From contig JAUNDC010000001.1 in assembly GCA_030526355.1 (NCBI GenBank), forward strand, positions 62,229 through 126,228: 64,000 nucleotides of DNA, given 5' to 3'. Position numbers and translations under genes: made by a program. The notes below the pieces were generated by a model that was not told where the DNA came from, ran no database searches, and saw nothing but the letters and a program-made list of their open reading frames with translations. Positions 44,786 through 52,724 of the stretch are shown in pieces. The stretch's first letter is position 1. The number at the start of each line of letters is the position of its first letter. The stretch comes from Bacillota bacterium. GTDB lineage: Bacteria; Bacillota; Clostridia; Peptostreptococcales; Anaerovoracaceae.

Positions 44786-44813
44786 CACATTATGATACAT
44801 CGAGATGCGATAT
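44765..44813 (+). promoter_or_regulatory. Two PadR-type operator dyads
   Basis: TATATCG-TAATG-CGATATA (44765-44783) is a perfect 7-bp inverted repeat inside the promoter spacer. A weaker copy with the same spacing, ACATCG-AGATG-CGATAT, lies at 44797-44813. They are likely sites of PadR autorepression. Confidence 0.6.
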
Positions 44814-44832
44814 AATGAGAATGGAGAGCAGC

Positions 44833-45156
44833 ATGGAAGAGAGACTTAAGCGGATATATGTTCCCATGACGGAGACGGGATTCTATATTCTGTTTTGCCT
44901 TCAGGATGTAATGCACGGATACAACATAGGCAAGAAGGTAAAAGAACTGACAAACGGAGAAATAGAAATAAGCCCGGGAACAATGTACGGTACACTTTCT
45001 AAAATGGAAAAGGATGGACTTATTGAATTTGTCAGGGAGGAAGAGAAACGTAAGCTTTACAGGATTACAGAGCTGGGCAGGCAGATACTGGACATGGAGC
45101 TCAGCAGGATTGAGAGGCTATACAGAAACAGCAGGGGAGAGGTGTACAATGGCTAA
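44833..45156 (+). CDS. PadR family transcriptional regulator
   Basis: This about 107-residue winged-helix protein has the family stretch H-G-Y-N-I-G-K-K-V followed by S-P-G-T-M-Y-G-T-L-S-K-M-E-K-D-G-L-I. Start 44833 has GGAG seven bases upstream; ATGs at 44815 and 44821 lie in the operator region and are less likely. It overlaps the DUF2812 gene by 8 bp. PadR plus DUF2812 pairs are common; the membrane partner probably relays or receives the signal that lifts repression. Confidence 0.9.
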   Translation: MEERLKRIYVPMTETGFYILFCLQDVMHGYNIGKKVKELTNGEIEISPGTMYGTLSKMEKDGLIEFVREEEKRKLYRITELGRQILDMELSRIERLYRNSRGEVYNG

Positions 45157-45715
45157 GAAATTAAAAAAAGAGCATCACTGGTTTGCTCTGACAGATTATG
45201 AGGAAGAAGAAAAGTTTCTGAGAAAAAAGCATAACGCGGGATACAGGCTGGTTAAAACCACGATGCTGGGCACATATTATTTTGAGAAGTGCAGGCCGGA
45301 GGATGTTGTATATAAACTGGACTTCAATCCTCAGAAGAGCGAGGAAAGAGAACGGTATCTGAAGATGTTTGAGGATTACGGCTGGGAATATATCCAGGAA
45401 TTGAATGAATACAGCTATTTCAGGAAACCGGCTGGTCCGGAGGATGATGATATATTCAGTGACAATGAATCCAGACTTGATATGGCTAAGAGAATTTTTG
45501 CCAGAAAAATGCTTCCGATATTGATAATTTTCGCTGCACTGGTTATTCCTCAGCTTATGCTGGCAGCACATAACAGCGGAAAGAATATGGTGGGGCTTGT
45601 TATACTTACTATGTGGACCGCGTTGTTTGTTTTATACGTTGCAGTAATAATTCACTGCGGGATGGGGTTTCGCAGGCTGGGACGGAAATACGGGAATAAG
45701 AAAGACTGGAAGTAG
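45149..45715 (+). CDS. DUF2812 domain membrane protein
   Basis: This 188-residue protein has an N-terminal soluble DUF2812 part (E-E-E-K-F-L-R-K-K-H-N-A-G-Y, Y-F-E-K-C-x-P-E-D-V-V-Y-K-L-D-F) followed by two membrane helices (about residues 120-175). GAGAGG upstream fits a start at 45149. It is translationally coupled to padR. The function of the family is unknown; it accompanies PadR regulators. Confidence 0.85.
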   Translation: MAKKLKKEHHWFALTDYEEEEKFLRKKHNAGYRLVKTTMLGTYYFEKCRPEDVVYKLDFNPQKSEERERYLKMFEDYGWEYIQELNEYSYFRKPAGPEDDDIFSDNESRLDMAKRIFARKMLPILIIFAALVIPQLMLAAHNSGKNMVGLVILTMWTALFVLYVAVIIHCGMGFRRLGRKYGNKKDWK

Positions 45716-45720
45716 CGATA

Positions 45721-46833
45721 ATGGAAGATAGATGTGATAACAATTCAGTGAATAAAAGAACGGTTCTGAGAATAATGGGCGCGTATGTTGCCTGGGTGAT
45801 GGGCTCAGGGTTTGCAACAGGTCAGGAAATACTGCAGTTTTTTACAAGCTACGGGTATCTGAGCTACGTTCTGCTGCTGGTGAATCTTGCAGGGTTTCTT
45901 CTCATAGGACCGGCTATTCTTGAAGCAGGATGTGTGCATCAGAAGGATGAAGCCTTCAGCCAGTTCAGATATTTCTGCGGGAGAAGAGTCGGGAAATTTT
46001 ATGAATGGTTCGTGCCTATAAGCCTTTTTGCGGGAATGGTGATACTTATTTCAGGTGCAGGTGCAACATTGAATCAGTATTACGGTCTCAACCACTATGC
46101 AGGTGCACTGCTGATGGCGGTAATGGCTCTGACTGCATATATTGTCGGGTTTCAGAGGTTTGTGAAGGTTGTATCCTTCGTTGGACCGGCAATCATTGTG
46201 TTTACCATTATCGTGGGAATAATAACTGTTGTCAGGGATTTTGACGGTCTGTCGGCTGTGGCGGATTATGAAGCGGTTATGGAAGATTCACGTCCTGTGA
46301 AATACTGGTGGCTCTCGGGACTGTTATATATTTCATATAACCTTACAGGCGGTTCAATGTATTATACGGCACTAGGGGCAACTGCGGAGAACAGGGAGGA
46401 GGCTGTATGGGGTGCATCACTGGGCACTGTGGCACTGATGCTGGCTATTCTGCTTATGAACAGCGCAATGCTGAGTAATATAGGTGTTGCTGGTACGCTT
46501 GGCATTCCTACGCTTTATCTCGCCAGGAAAATATCATTTGTTCTGGGAGCGGTTTTTTCTGTGACACTGATTTTCGGTATTTTTTCTTCTTGCAGTGCTA
46601 TGCTGTGGACTGTGAGTGAAAGGTTCGTCACACAAGGAACCCGCAAAAGTATCGTATTTGCAGCAGCTGTTGCCTGCGCGGCATTTTTTCTCGGACTGCT
46701 GCCTTTCGCGGAGCTTATCGGTGTCATATATCCTTATCTCGGATACATAGGATTGATATACGTCGGTTGCGTGGCATACAGAAGGCTCAGAAATATACGC
46801 CTCAAAACCGGCGATATACCTCTGGAAAAATGA
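45721..46833 (+). CDS. YkvI-family membrane transporter-like protein
   Basis: This 370-residue polytopic membrane protein begins with G-A-Y-V-A-W-V-M-G-S-G-F-A-T-G-Q-E-I, a family signature near the first helix that resembles the unwound ion-binding segment of LeuT-fold transporters. About ten helices are predicted. It begins 5 bp after the DUF2812 gene, so it probably belongs to the padR operon and may be the transported-solute or stress output. The substrate is unknown. Confidence 0.8.
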   Translation: MEDRCDNNSVNKRTVLRIMGAYVAWVMGSGFATGQEILQFFTSYGYLSYVLLLVNLAGFLLIGPAILEAGCVHQKDEAFSQFRYFCGRRVGKFYEWFVPISLFAGMVILISGAGATLNQYYGLNHYAGALLMAVMALTAYIVGFQRFVKVVSFVGPAIIVFTIIVGIITVVRDFDGLSAVADYEAVMEDSRPVKYWWLSGLLYISYNLTGGSMYYTALGATAENREEAVWGASLGTVALMLAILLMNSAMLSNIGVAGTLGIPTLYLARKISFVLGAVFSVTLIFGIFSSCSAMLWTVSERFVTQGTRKSIVFAAAVACAAFFLGLLPFAELIGVIYPYLGYIGLIYVGCVAYRRLRNIRLKTGDIPLEK

Positions 46834-46920
46834 ACCAGTGCGTTTTGCATTAATTCTCCTCAACTGGGAATAATAGACAAGTAGACTATTCCCGGGAGGG
46901 AAAAAATCCCAGAGGAGAAA

Positions 46921-48033
46921 ATGAAAAGTAATTTAACAGAACAGAAATCTGTACCCGTCCCCCGCAGGGGAAAAGAATTTTTGATTATTGGTTTGATGAT
47001 GCTTTTTGCGGCATCAGTGGCGGCAGGTATGATATTGTCGCCTGGAGAATACAAAAGACCTGTAGCTCTGGCAGACGGCAGCGTTATAACCCCGCCGTGC
47101 TATATTACTATAGACGGCAGAAAGGCTGCACTCGTAGAATCAGAGGAAGCCGCTGAACAGACGCTTCAGGCAATAATAGAGGAGTACAGAGACAGTGACG
47201 CTACGGTTCTTGATATTGAGATCCGCGAGGAGACCGGCATTGAGGAAATGAATATAGGGCACGGTGATGAAGCTCCTGAGATCCTGACTGTAGCGGAGGC
47301 AAAGAAGAAGCTGATGTCCGGTGATGATGAATCTGCAGATGGAAGCAGTCTTACGGTTGTGACCACAGAGGAAGAAATACAGGAAGAGACTGTTGCTTTT
47401 GATGAGGAGTATCGTCCGGATCCTGAAATGTATGCAGGGCAGACAAAGGTTCAGGTGAAGGGTGAGGATGGTGTAAAGGAAATAACAAAGAAAGTCGTAA
47501 GAGAAAACGGGAAGCCGGTGAAGGAGGAAATCCTCGACGAGGAGATTCTGGAGGAACCTGTTGAGCAGATCGTACTGACAGGAACAAAAGATTATACGGG
47601 ATATGGCGGAGGAAGCGGCAGTAATGATAACGGAGTATCCTATGATGAAAACGCCGTATACGAGACTCTCAGAACTCCTGTTGACAATGTTTATATATCG
47701 TCAGGGTACGGACCTCGTTGGGGGCGGCTTCACAGAGGAACGGACTTCGCGCTTGCAGAGGGGAGCCCTGTTCATGCCGCTGACGGAGGCGTTGTTTACT
47801 GCGCTGGATATAGTGGAAGCTATGGAAACATTGTTAAAATAGATCATGGCAACGGCATGCAGACATACTATGCTCACTGCAGCAGCATTCTTGTCTCAGA
47901 CGGAGAAGCTGTGGAGCGAGGGCAGAAAATTGCTCTTGTTGGTTCAACCGGAAATTCCACAGGACCTCACCTTCATTTTGAGGTTATTGTAAACGGAAGC
48001 TGTGTTGATCCAGTAAGCCTTCTTGCTTTATGA
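46921..48033 (+). CDS. Membrane-anchored M23 peptidase with G5 domain
   Basis: The 370-residue protein has an uncleaved or signal helix at about residues 20-42, an acidic middle part, a G5 domain (about 155-220, with K-K-V-V-R-E-N-G-K-P-V) and a C-terminal LytM/M23 endopeptidase with metal-ligand motifs H-R-G-T-D-F and H-L-H-F-E. It cuts peptidoglycan cross-bridges outside the membrane, likely in wall growth or division. AGAGGAG directly upstream is the ribosome binding site. The 87-bp gap before it carries an imperfect hairpin (46865-46893) of unknown role. Confidence 0.9.
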   Translation: MKSNLTEQKSVPVPRRGKEFLIIGLMMLFAASVAAGMILSPGEYKRPVALADGSVITPPCYITIDGRKAALVESEEAAEQTLQAIIEEYRDSDATVLDIEIREETGIEEMNIGHGDEAPEILTVAEAKKKLMSGDDESADGSSLTVVTTEEEIQEETVAFDEEYRPDPEMYAGQTKVQVKGEDGVKEITKKVVRENGKPVKEEILDEEILEEPVEQIVLTGTKDYTGYGGGSGSNDNGVSYDENAVYETLRTPVDNVYISSGYGPRWGRLHRGTDFALAEGSPVHAADGGVVYCAGYSGSYGNIVKIDHGNGMQTYYAHCSSILVSDGEAVERGQKIALVGSTGNSTGPHLHFEVIVNGSCVDPVSLLAL

Positions 48034-48067
48034 GATTCCCAGCAATTAACGAAATCTTCGATAAGAA

Positions 48068-48108
48068 TAAAAAAAGAGCGCCGCATTAACGGAAAAACCG
48101 TTAATGCG
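48068..48108 (-). terminator. Terminator of the minus-strand gene 48162-49028
   Basis: CGCATTAACGG (48082-48092) and CCGTTAATGCG (48098-48108) form a perfect 11-bp stem. A run of A at 48068-48076 becomes the T-tract when read on the minus strand. Confidence 0.85.
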
Positions 48109-48161
48109 ACTGCCCTATGGTATGTAGCAATATGAACATATTTATATTCGCCTGATGATAA

Positions 48162-49028
48162 TTATTGAAGGTCATTGATAATATCATCTATATCATCGTA
48201 CTGCTGTGATTCGACAGCGTTAGGTGCTATTTGCGAAGGGTCATCGGCAGTGCCGAAAATGAAGTATGTAAGCACGGATGCTGCTGCGAAAACCAGGATG
48301 ATGACACCAAAGATGATAAATGCCTTTTTTATTTTAGCACTTTTTTCAGGATCTGCCGGCTTCTTTTCTGCCGGTTCGGTTTCGGCTGTTCTTTTCTCAG
48401 CTGATTCTTTTTTTCTGCCTGGGAAAAATGATAATTTTTTCTTTGGCTCTTCTGATTTTTCCTCTGATTGCGTCTTTGGCTCTTCAGCTTCAGGTAAATC
48501 GCTGTTCTGTCCTGCATCTGCAGGCTGTTGATTTTCTGTATGTGCATCCTGAACATCTGTTGGCAGTTCTTCTGGATTCATATCCTGAACATCTGCAGGC
48601 GGTTCCTCTGCAGCAGAGTTTTTATCGTCAACTTTCTGCTCAGGTGTCAGGAAAAGTCCTCCTGATTTAGGAAGAATATCGCTGTCATCCTGTTGGCTTG
48701 ATATCGGCGTTTCAGCTGCTTCATGTTCAGGCTTGTGATCAGGCTCCGGTTTCTGTTCAGGCGGAGCTGTATGTGCAGCCTGTGCAGCAGCTTTTTTTGA
48801 TTCCAGCATCTGTACCTGCATGAATATTGCGGATAGTATTCTGGCATCCTTACTTTCATATGGAAGTACTACAGTTTCATTATTGTATGTAAACGTGTAT
48901 GTGCACTCCTCTGCATTATGGGAAACTCCGGACATGTTCGAATAAAAAAACTCCATTCCGTTGAAAGTTACGGATTTTGTGGTAAATTGAGCTTTTGTTC
49001 CCCCGCAGTTCAACTCGATAGTTTTCAT
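48162..49028 (-). CDS. C-terminally membrane-anchored protein with acidic linker
   Basis: The 288-residue protein is not recognised as a named family. An N-terminal beta-rich domain of about 80 residues is followed by a long Pro/Glu/Asp/Gln linker with repeated D-V-Q-D motifs, a basic patch (K-K-K-L-S-F-F-P-G-R-K-K), one membrane helix (about 240-262) and a short outside tail. The absence of a signal peptide and positive charges before the helix place the N-terminal domain in the cytoplasm. CGGAGG precedes the start on the minus strand. Confidence 0.7.
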   Translation of the reverse strand: MKTIELNCGGTKAQFTTKSVTFNGMEFFYSNMSGVSHNAEECTYTFTYNNETVVLPYESKDARILSAIFMQVQMLESKKAAAQAAHTAPPEQKPEPDHKPEHEAAETPISSQQDDSDILPKSGGLFLTPEQKVDDKNSAAEEPPADVQDMNPEELPTDVQDAHTENQQPADAGQNSDLPEAEEPKTQSEEKSEEPKKKLSFFPGRKKESAEKRTAETEPAEKKPADPEKSAKIKKAFIIFGVIILVFAAASVLTYFIFGTADDPSQIAPNAVESQQYDDIDDIINDLQ

Positions 49029-49164
49029 AGTTTTCCTCCGGTTAGCAATTTCAGCAGACCTGAAAATGCGTCGTGATTAATAAACTTCCAAACCTATGAT
49101 AATGCTTTGAGCACAAAAAAGTCAACCCAAATACAATAAAAATGTATAAAATTACAAAATTAGG

Positions 49165-49193
49165 AAGACAAACTAATAATAAAGTGTTATAAT
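49165..49193 (+). promoter_or_regulatory. Promoter of the DivIVA-like gene
   Basis: AAGACA (49165-49170), a 17-base spacer and TATAAT (49188-49193) with an extended TG at 49185-49186. The rest of 49029-49256 shows nothing else. Confidence 0.6.
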
Positions 49194-49256
49194 GAATTCA
49201 ACTAAGTATCTTTGCGAGAATTTCACTACTAAAATAAGAAAAAGAGGTTTTATAAC

Positions 49257-50348
49257 ATGAATAAGAATGCATTAACTGAACAGAGAAGAGAGACAGTTAT
49301 TGGTCTTCTTAAAGGAATGAATATTAAAAGCAGTGCTGCAGATGGATTTGATAAGGATGACGTTTATGAATGCATGCAGCAGTTGTGCGATTTATATGAG
49401 AAAAATATAGAGGAGCTCGAGGATGCATATGAGGCTGAAATAGAAGGCCTTAAGGCGAAGTATCAGAAGTACGACGACAACAATGATTTATATGTAAGCC
49501 TTATTATGGAAGCCAAGAAGAGCAGCAATGAAATAATAAGTCAGGCTAAGAATGAAGTAGAGAGCATTCTGGCAGAAGGCAAGGAGCAGATTGCCAGACA
49601 GGAAAAGGAACTGGAGCAGGTACGTCTGGGTCTTGATTCTGAGAAGCAGGCTATAATTGATGAGCTTAATGCATCGAGAGAAGCTGTTGAGGCTGAGAAG
49701 GCTGCTATGAATGCGGAGCTCGAGGCCGAAAAGGAAAAGGTTTCCGCGCTGAAGAACAAGTACAAGCAGCAGCTTAATTCTATGCAGGAGGAATTTGCTG
49801 AAATCAAAACAAATATTCTCCGCACATCAGGTAAGATTGACAGCCTTAAGAGCAAGTTGCCGGATGATGAAGAAGAAATCAACTGGAATGTAAGTAATGA
49901 TGTAGATACTGTCAATTTCCCTGCAGAGGATATTGCGGTTGAAGAACCTGCAATGCCTTCATATGTAGCAGAGTCAGTATTCGCTGCTGCAGATACTGAA
50001 ACTCAGGCTGTGCAGGAAAATGTGTCTGAAGCGGAAGTAGAAGTAGAAATTCCTGCAGAAACAGTGGTAACTGAGGCTGAGCTTCCTCCGGTTGAATCTG
50101 AAGCAGGATTTACCCTTGAAGATCTCATGGCTGATATCACTGCAGCAGAGCCTGAAGCTGCACCGACAATGGAAATACCTGCTGAAGAGGTTCAGGAACA
50201 GGTGCCGGAAGTAGAAGAGTTTACACTTGATGATATTGACATTGAGCTTCCGGAACTGGTAGTAGATGAACCTGCAGCAGAGCCTGTAGATGAAGTAGAA
50301 GAAATATCGTTTGAAGGTCTTGAAGAACTGTTCAAGGAAGACAAGTAG
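49257..50348 (+). CDS. DivIVA-like coiled-coil protein with acidic tail
   Basis: This 363-residue protein has a short N-terminal globular part, then about 150 residues of heptad-rich coiled coil (E-L-E-D-A-Y-E-A-E-I through K-Q-Q-L-N-S-M). After that comes a strongly acidic, Val/Pro/Glu-rich disordered region ending with short F-T-L-E-D-L, F-T-L-D-D-I and I-S-F-E-G-L-E-E-L motifs. The layout suggests a scaffold of cell division or polarity, with the final motifs as partner-binding peptides (inference). The weak match to DivIVA is mainly through the coiled coil. xpt follows 30 bp later. Confidence 0.65.
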   Translation: MNKNALTEQRRETVIGLLKGMNIKSSAADGFDKDDVYECMQQLCDLYEKNIEELEDAYEAEIEGLKAKYQKYDDNNDLYVSLIMEAKKSSNEIISQAKNEVESILAEGKEQIARQEKELEQVRLGLDSEKQAIIDELNASREAVEAEKAAMNAELEAEKEKVSALKNKYKQQLNSMQEEFAEIKTNILRTSGKIDSLKSKLPDDEEEINWNVSNDVDTVNFPAEDIAVEEPAMPSYVAESVFAAADTETQAVQENVSEAEVEVEIPAETVVTEAELPPVESEAGFTLEDLMADITAAEPEAAPTMEIPAEEVQEQVPEVEEFTLDDIDIELPELVVDEPAAEPVDEVEEISFEGLEELFKEDK

Positions 50349-50378
50349 AATAAGCAGATAATAAGCGGTAATACAGAG

Positions 50379-50951
50379 ATGAAAGAGCTTAAAGACAAAA
50401 TTCTCAAAGAAGGTGTTGCAATAGGTACACAGATAGTAAAGGTTGATCATTTTCTCAATCACAGGCTTGATATCAGATTCCTTGACAGGATAGGAGCTGA
50501 ATTCAGTAAAAGATTTGCCGGAGAGGAAATTGATAAAATTCTTACTGTTGAGGCCAGCGGTATAGCTGTTGCAAGCATGGCAGCAACATATTTCGATTAT
50601 GTACCTGTGGTATTTGCCAAGAAGGCAGCACCAAGCACAATGACAGAGGGCTTCTATGAAGCTGAAGCACGTTCTTTTACAAAAGGAACTGTATCTAAAT
50701 TCAAGGTTTCCCAGAGGTTTATCAGCGAAGGGGATAGGGTTCTGATTATCGATGACTTTCTGGCTCATGGTGAGGCTTCGCTTGCACTGGTTAATATTGT
50801 CAGACAGGCAGGAGGCAAGGTGGTCGGTGTAGGAGCTGTAATCGAAAAAGGCTTCCAGGGAGGAAGTGATAAGCTTCGCGATGCAGGATGCCGGGTGGAA
50901 TCTTTGGCAATTATTGACAGGATTGATGATGGACAGATATATTTCAGATAA
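50379..50951 (+). CDS. xpt: Xanthine phosphoribosyltransferase
   Basis: This 190-residue protein salvages xanthine to XMP using PRPP. Signs are L-K-x-K-I-L-K-E-G near the start, V-E-A-S-G-I-A-V-A, and the PRPP loop V-L-I-I-D-D-F-L-A-H-G-E-A. In many Bacillota xpt has its own purine riboswitch; here it lacks one and follows a coiled-coil protein gene, while the riboswitch sits on the next transport operon. Confidence 0.95.
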   Translation: MKELKDKILKEGVAIGTQIVKVDHFLNHRLDIRFLDRIGAEFSKRFAGEEIDKILTVEASGIAVASMAATYFDYVPVVFAKKAAPSTMTEGFYEAEARSFTKGTVSKFKVSQRFISEGDRVLIIDDFLAHGEASLALVNIVRQAGGKVVGVGAVIEKGFQGGSDKLRDAGCRVESLAIIDRIDDGQIYFR

Positions 50952-50956
50952 TGACA

Positions 50957-50991
50957 GAAAAAGTTCGTATTAGACGGACTTTTTCTTTTTT
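50957..50991 (+). terminator. Intrinsic terminator after xpt
   Basis: GAAAAAGTTCG (50957-50967) pairs with CGGACTTTTTC (50975-50985) with one G-T pair, followed by T6. Confidence 0.85.
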
Positions 50992-51042
50992 GGACAGATG
51001 TGCGAATATTCTCGAATTTTTGCGGTTAAGGTCGATTTTTTA

Positions 51043-51071
51043 TTGACATGGTTAATTCCAGAGGGTAAACT
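51043..51071 (+). promoter_or_regulatory. Promoter of the nucleoside transporter operon
   Basis: TTGACA (51043-51048), a 17-base spacer and TAAACT (51066-51071), followed about 30 bp later by a purine riboswitch. Confidence 0.65.
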
Positions 51072-51100
51072 CAATGTGTGGCAAAAAGCCATGATAAAAT

Positions 51101-51168
51101 AGCCAGTATAAGCACGGAGAGATGGATAGTGCGTTTCTACCGTAACGCCTCAGTTACGACTATTGGTT
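51101..51168 (+). promoter_or_regulatory. Purine (guanine-class) riboswitch aptamer with unusual loops
   Basis: P1 is AGCCA/TGGTT, J1/2 GTATAA, P2 GCAC/GTGC, J2/3 GTTTCTACC, P3 GTAAC/GTTAC and J3/1 GACTAT. GTTTCTACC and GACTAT are diagnostic, and the C in GACTAT is the guanine-type specificity base. P2 is short with a 13-base loop and L3 is GCCTCA, unlike the standard kissing loops. It lies before a BMP-type nucleoside transporter. Between it and the terminator at 51260 is about 90 bases of unexplained leader. Confidence 0.8.
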
Positions 51169-51259
51169 GATTAGGGAGAGTCCACGGTTTGTTTTGCATC
51201 ATAGTAATCGCATACGGTGAATCCCCTCTGAACAACGGTTAGTATTGTAGAGATTGGCG

Positions 51260-51288
51260 GACAGGTTTCAGACCTGTCTTTGTTTTTT
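51260..51288 (+). terminator. Terminator in the transporter leader
   Basis: GACAGGT (51260-51266), a five-base loop and ACCTGTC (51272-51278) followed by a T-rich tract. It lies between the purine riboswitch and the gene at 51318 and is probably its expression platform. Confidence 0.8.
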
Positions 51289-51317
51289 AAGTTGTTTTCA
51301 TTTTAAGGAGGAGAGAA

Positions 51318-52523
51318 ATGAAAAAGAAAGTATTGTCACTAGTACTTGCACTTATGATGATTTTCGCATTCTCAGTGACTCTCACTGGATGCGGCTCCGG
51401 AAGTGATTCAGGAGATGCAGCTTACAAAGTTGGATTTATCTGTCTGCATGACGAAAACTCAACTTATGACAAGAACTTTATTGATGCTGCAAACGCTGCA
51501 TGTGAGAAGCTGGGAGTTGAGGCTGTAATCAAAACAAACATCCCTGAAGGTCAGGAATGCTATGATGCAGCTGCTGAGCTGGTTGATGCAGGCTGCGGAA
51601 TCATTTTCGCTGACTCGTTCGGTCACGAGGACTTCATGATTCAGGCTGCAAAGGATTTCCCTGAAGTACAGTTCTGCCATTCAACAGGAACAAAGGCTCA
51701 TACTGAAGGCCTTGACAACTATCACAATGCATTTGCATCAATCTATGAAGGAAGATATCTGGCAGGTATAGCTGCAGGTATGAAAATCAACGAAATGATC
51801 AATGCCGGCGATATCACAGCAGATCAGGCTAAGATCGGATATGTTGGTGCGTACACATATGCAGAAGTAGTATCAGGATACACTTCATTCTTCCTTGGTG
51901 CACGTTCGGTTTGCGAATCAGCTACAATGGAAGTAACATTCACTGGCTCATGGTATGATGAAGCTCTCGAAAAAGAAGCTGCAAACAAGCTGATCAACGA
52001 TGGCTGCGTTCTCATCTCACAGCACGCTGACTCAATGGGAGCTCCTACAGCTTGCGAAAATGCCGGCGTTCCAAATGTATCATACAATGGAAGCACAAAG
52101 GATGCATGTCCTAACACATTTATCGTTTCATCAAGAATCAACTGGGAACCATACTATGAATATGCAATCAATGCTGCAATGAAGGGCGAAGCAATCGATG
52201 CAGACTGGACAGGAAATCTGGAAACAGGTTCAGTTGAGCTTACAGAGATCAACGAAGACGTTGCTGCAGAAGGGACAGTTGAGGCTGTAGAAGAAGCTAA
52301 GGCTAAGCTTGAAGCAGGCGAAATCAAGGTTTTCGATACTTCAACATTCACAGTTGAAAAGAAGACTCTTGATTCATACAAAGCAGACGTAGACACAGAT
52401 GCAGACTATACACCTGATACAGAAGTTATCAAGGATGGAGCATTCCTCGAATCAGAATTCAGATCAGCTCCTTACTTCGATCTTCAGATTGACGGAATCA
52501 AGCTGCTCGATACAAAATTCTAA
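51318..52523 (+). CDS. BMP-family nucleoside-binding lipoprotein
   Basis: The 401-residue lipoprotein has lipobox L-T-G-C after a typical signal peptide. The BMP/PnrA family is indicated by V-G-F-I-C-L-H-D-E-N-S-T-Y-D, F-A-D-S-F-G-H and K-I-G-Y-V-G-A-Y. It delivers purine nucleosides (such as guanosine or inosine) to the ABC transporter encoded behind it, and corresponds to NupN of the Bacillus guanosine transporter. GGAGGAG is the ribosome binding site. A terminator follows, so it is probably made in excess of the membrane parts. Confidence 0.92.
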   Translation: MKKKVLSLVLALMMIFAFSVTLTGCGSGSDSGDAAYKVGFICLHDENSTYDKNFIDAANAACEKLGVEAVIKTNIPEGQECYDAAAELVDAGCGIIFADSFGHEDFMIQAAKDFPEVQFCHSTGTKAHTEGLDNYHNAFASIYEGRYLAGIAAGMKINEMINAGDITADQAKIGYVGAYTYAEVVSGYTSFFLGARSVCESATMEVTFTGSWYDEALEKEAANKLINDGCVLISQHADSMGAPTACENAGVPNVSYNGSTKDACPNTFIVSSRINWEPYYEYAINAAMKGEAIDADWTGNLETGSVELTEINEDVAAEGTVEAVEEAKAKLEAGEIKVFDTSTFTVEKKTLDSYKADVDTDADYTPDTEVIKDGAFLESEFRSAPYFDLQIDGIKLLDTKF

Positions 52524-52547
52524 TAAGAGGAAATTTATCAGCGAAAG

Positions 52548-52568
52548 CCCCGGCTAAGCCGGGGTTTT
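52548..52568 (+). terminator. Intrinsic terminator between the lipoprotein and ATPase genes
   Basis: CCCCGGC (52548-52554), a TAA loop and GCCGGGG (52558-52564) followed by T4. Partial read-through would supply the transporter genes. Confidence 0.85.
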
Positions 52569-52724
52569 CGTGGTGATAATCATATTGCAGAGAAAAGGTC
52601 AGCCTGGGACAGGATGTTTTTTTCTATGCAATATGATCACATATATCAGCAGATTTCATTTTTTGATGGAAACAGGATAGTCGGGAAATGCCTGAATTAA
52701 TAATAAAGAAAGGTGTTGATTAGT

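Noticed and set aside
46834..46920. Terminator or riboswitch before the M23 peptidase gene
   Set aside because: A GGGAATA/TATTCCC dyad and a small GGGA/TCCC dyad exist, but there is no T-run and no match to a known riboswitch class.
50349..50378. Purine riboswitch ahead of xpt
   Set aside because: Only 30 bases separate the coiled-coil gene and xpt, and no GTTTCTACC or GACTAT motifs are present. The riboswitch is further on, at 51101.
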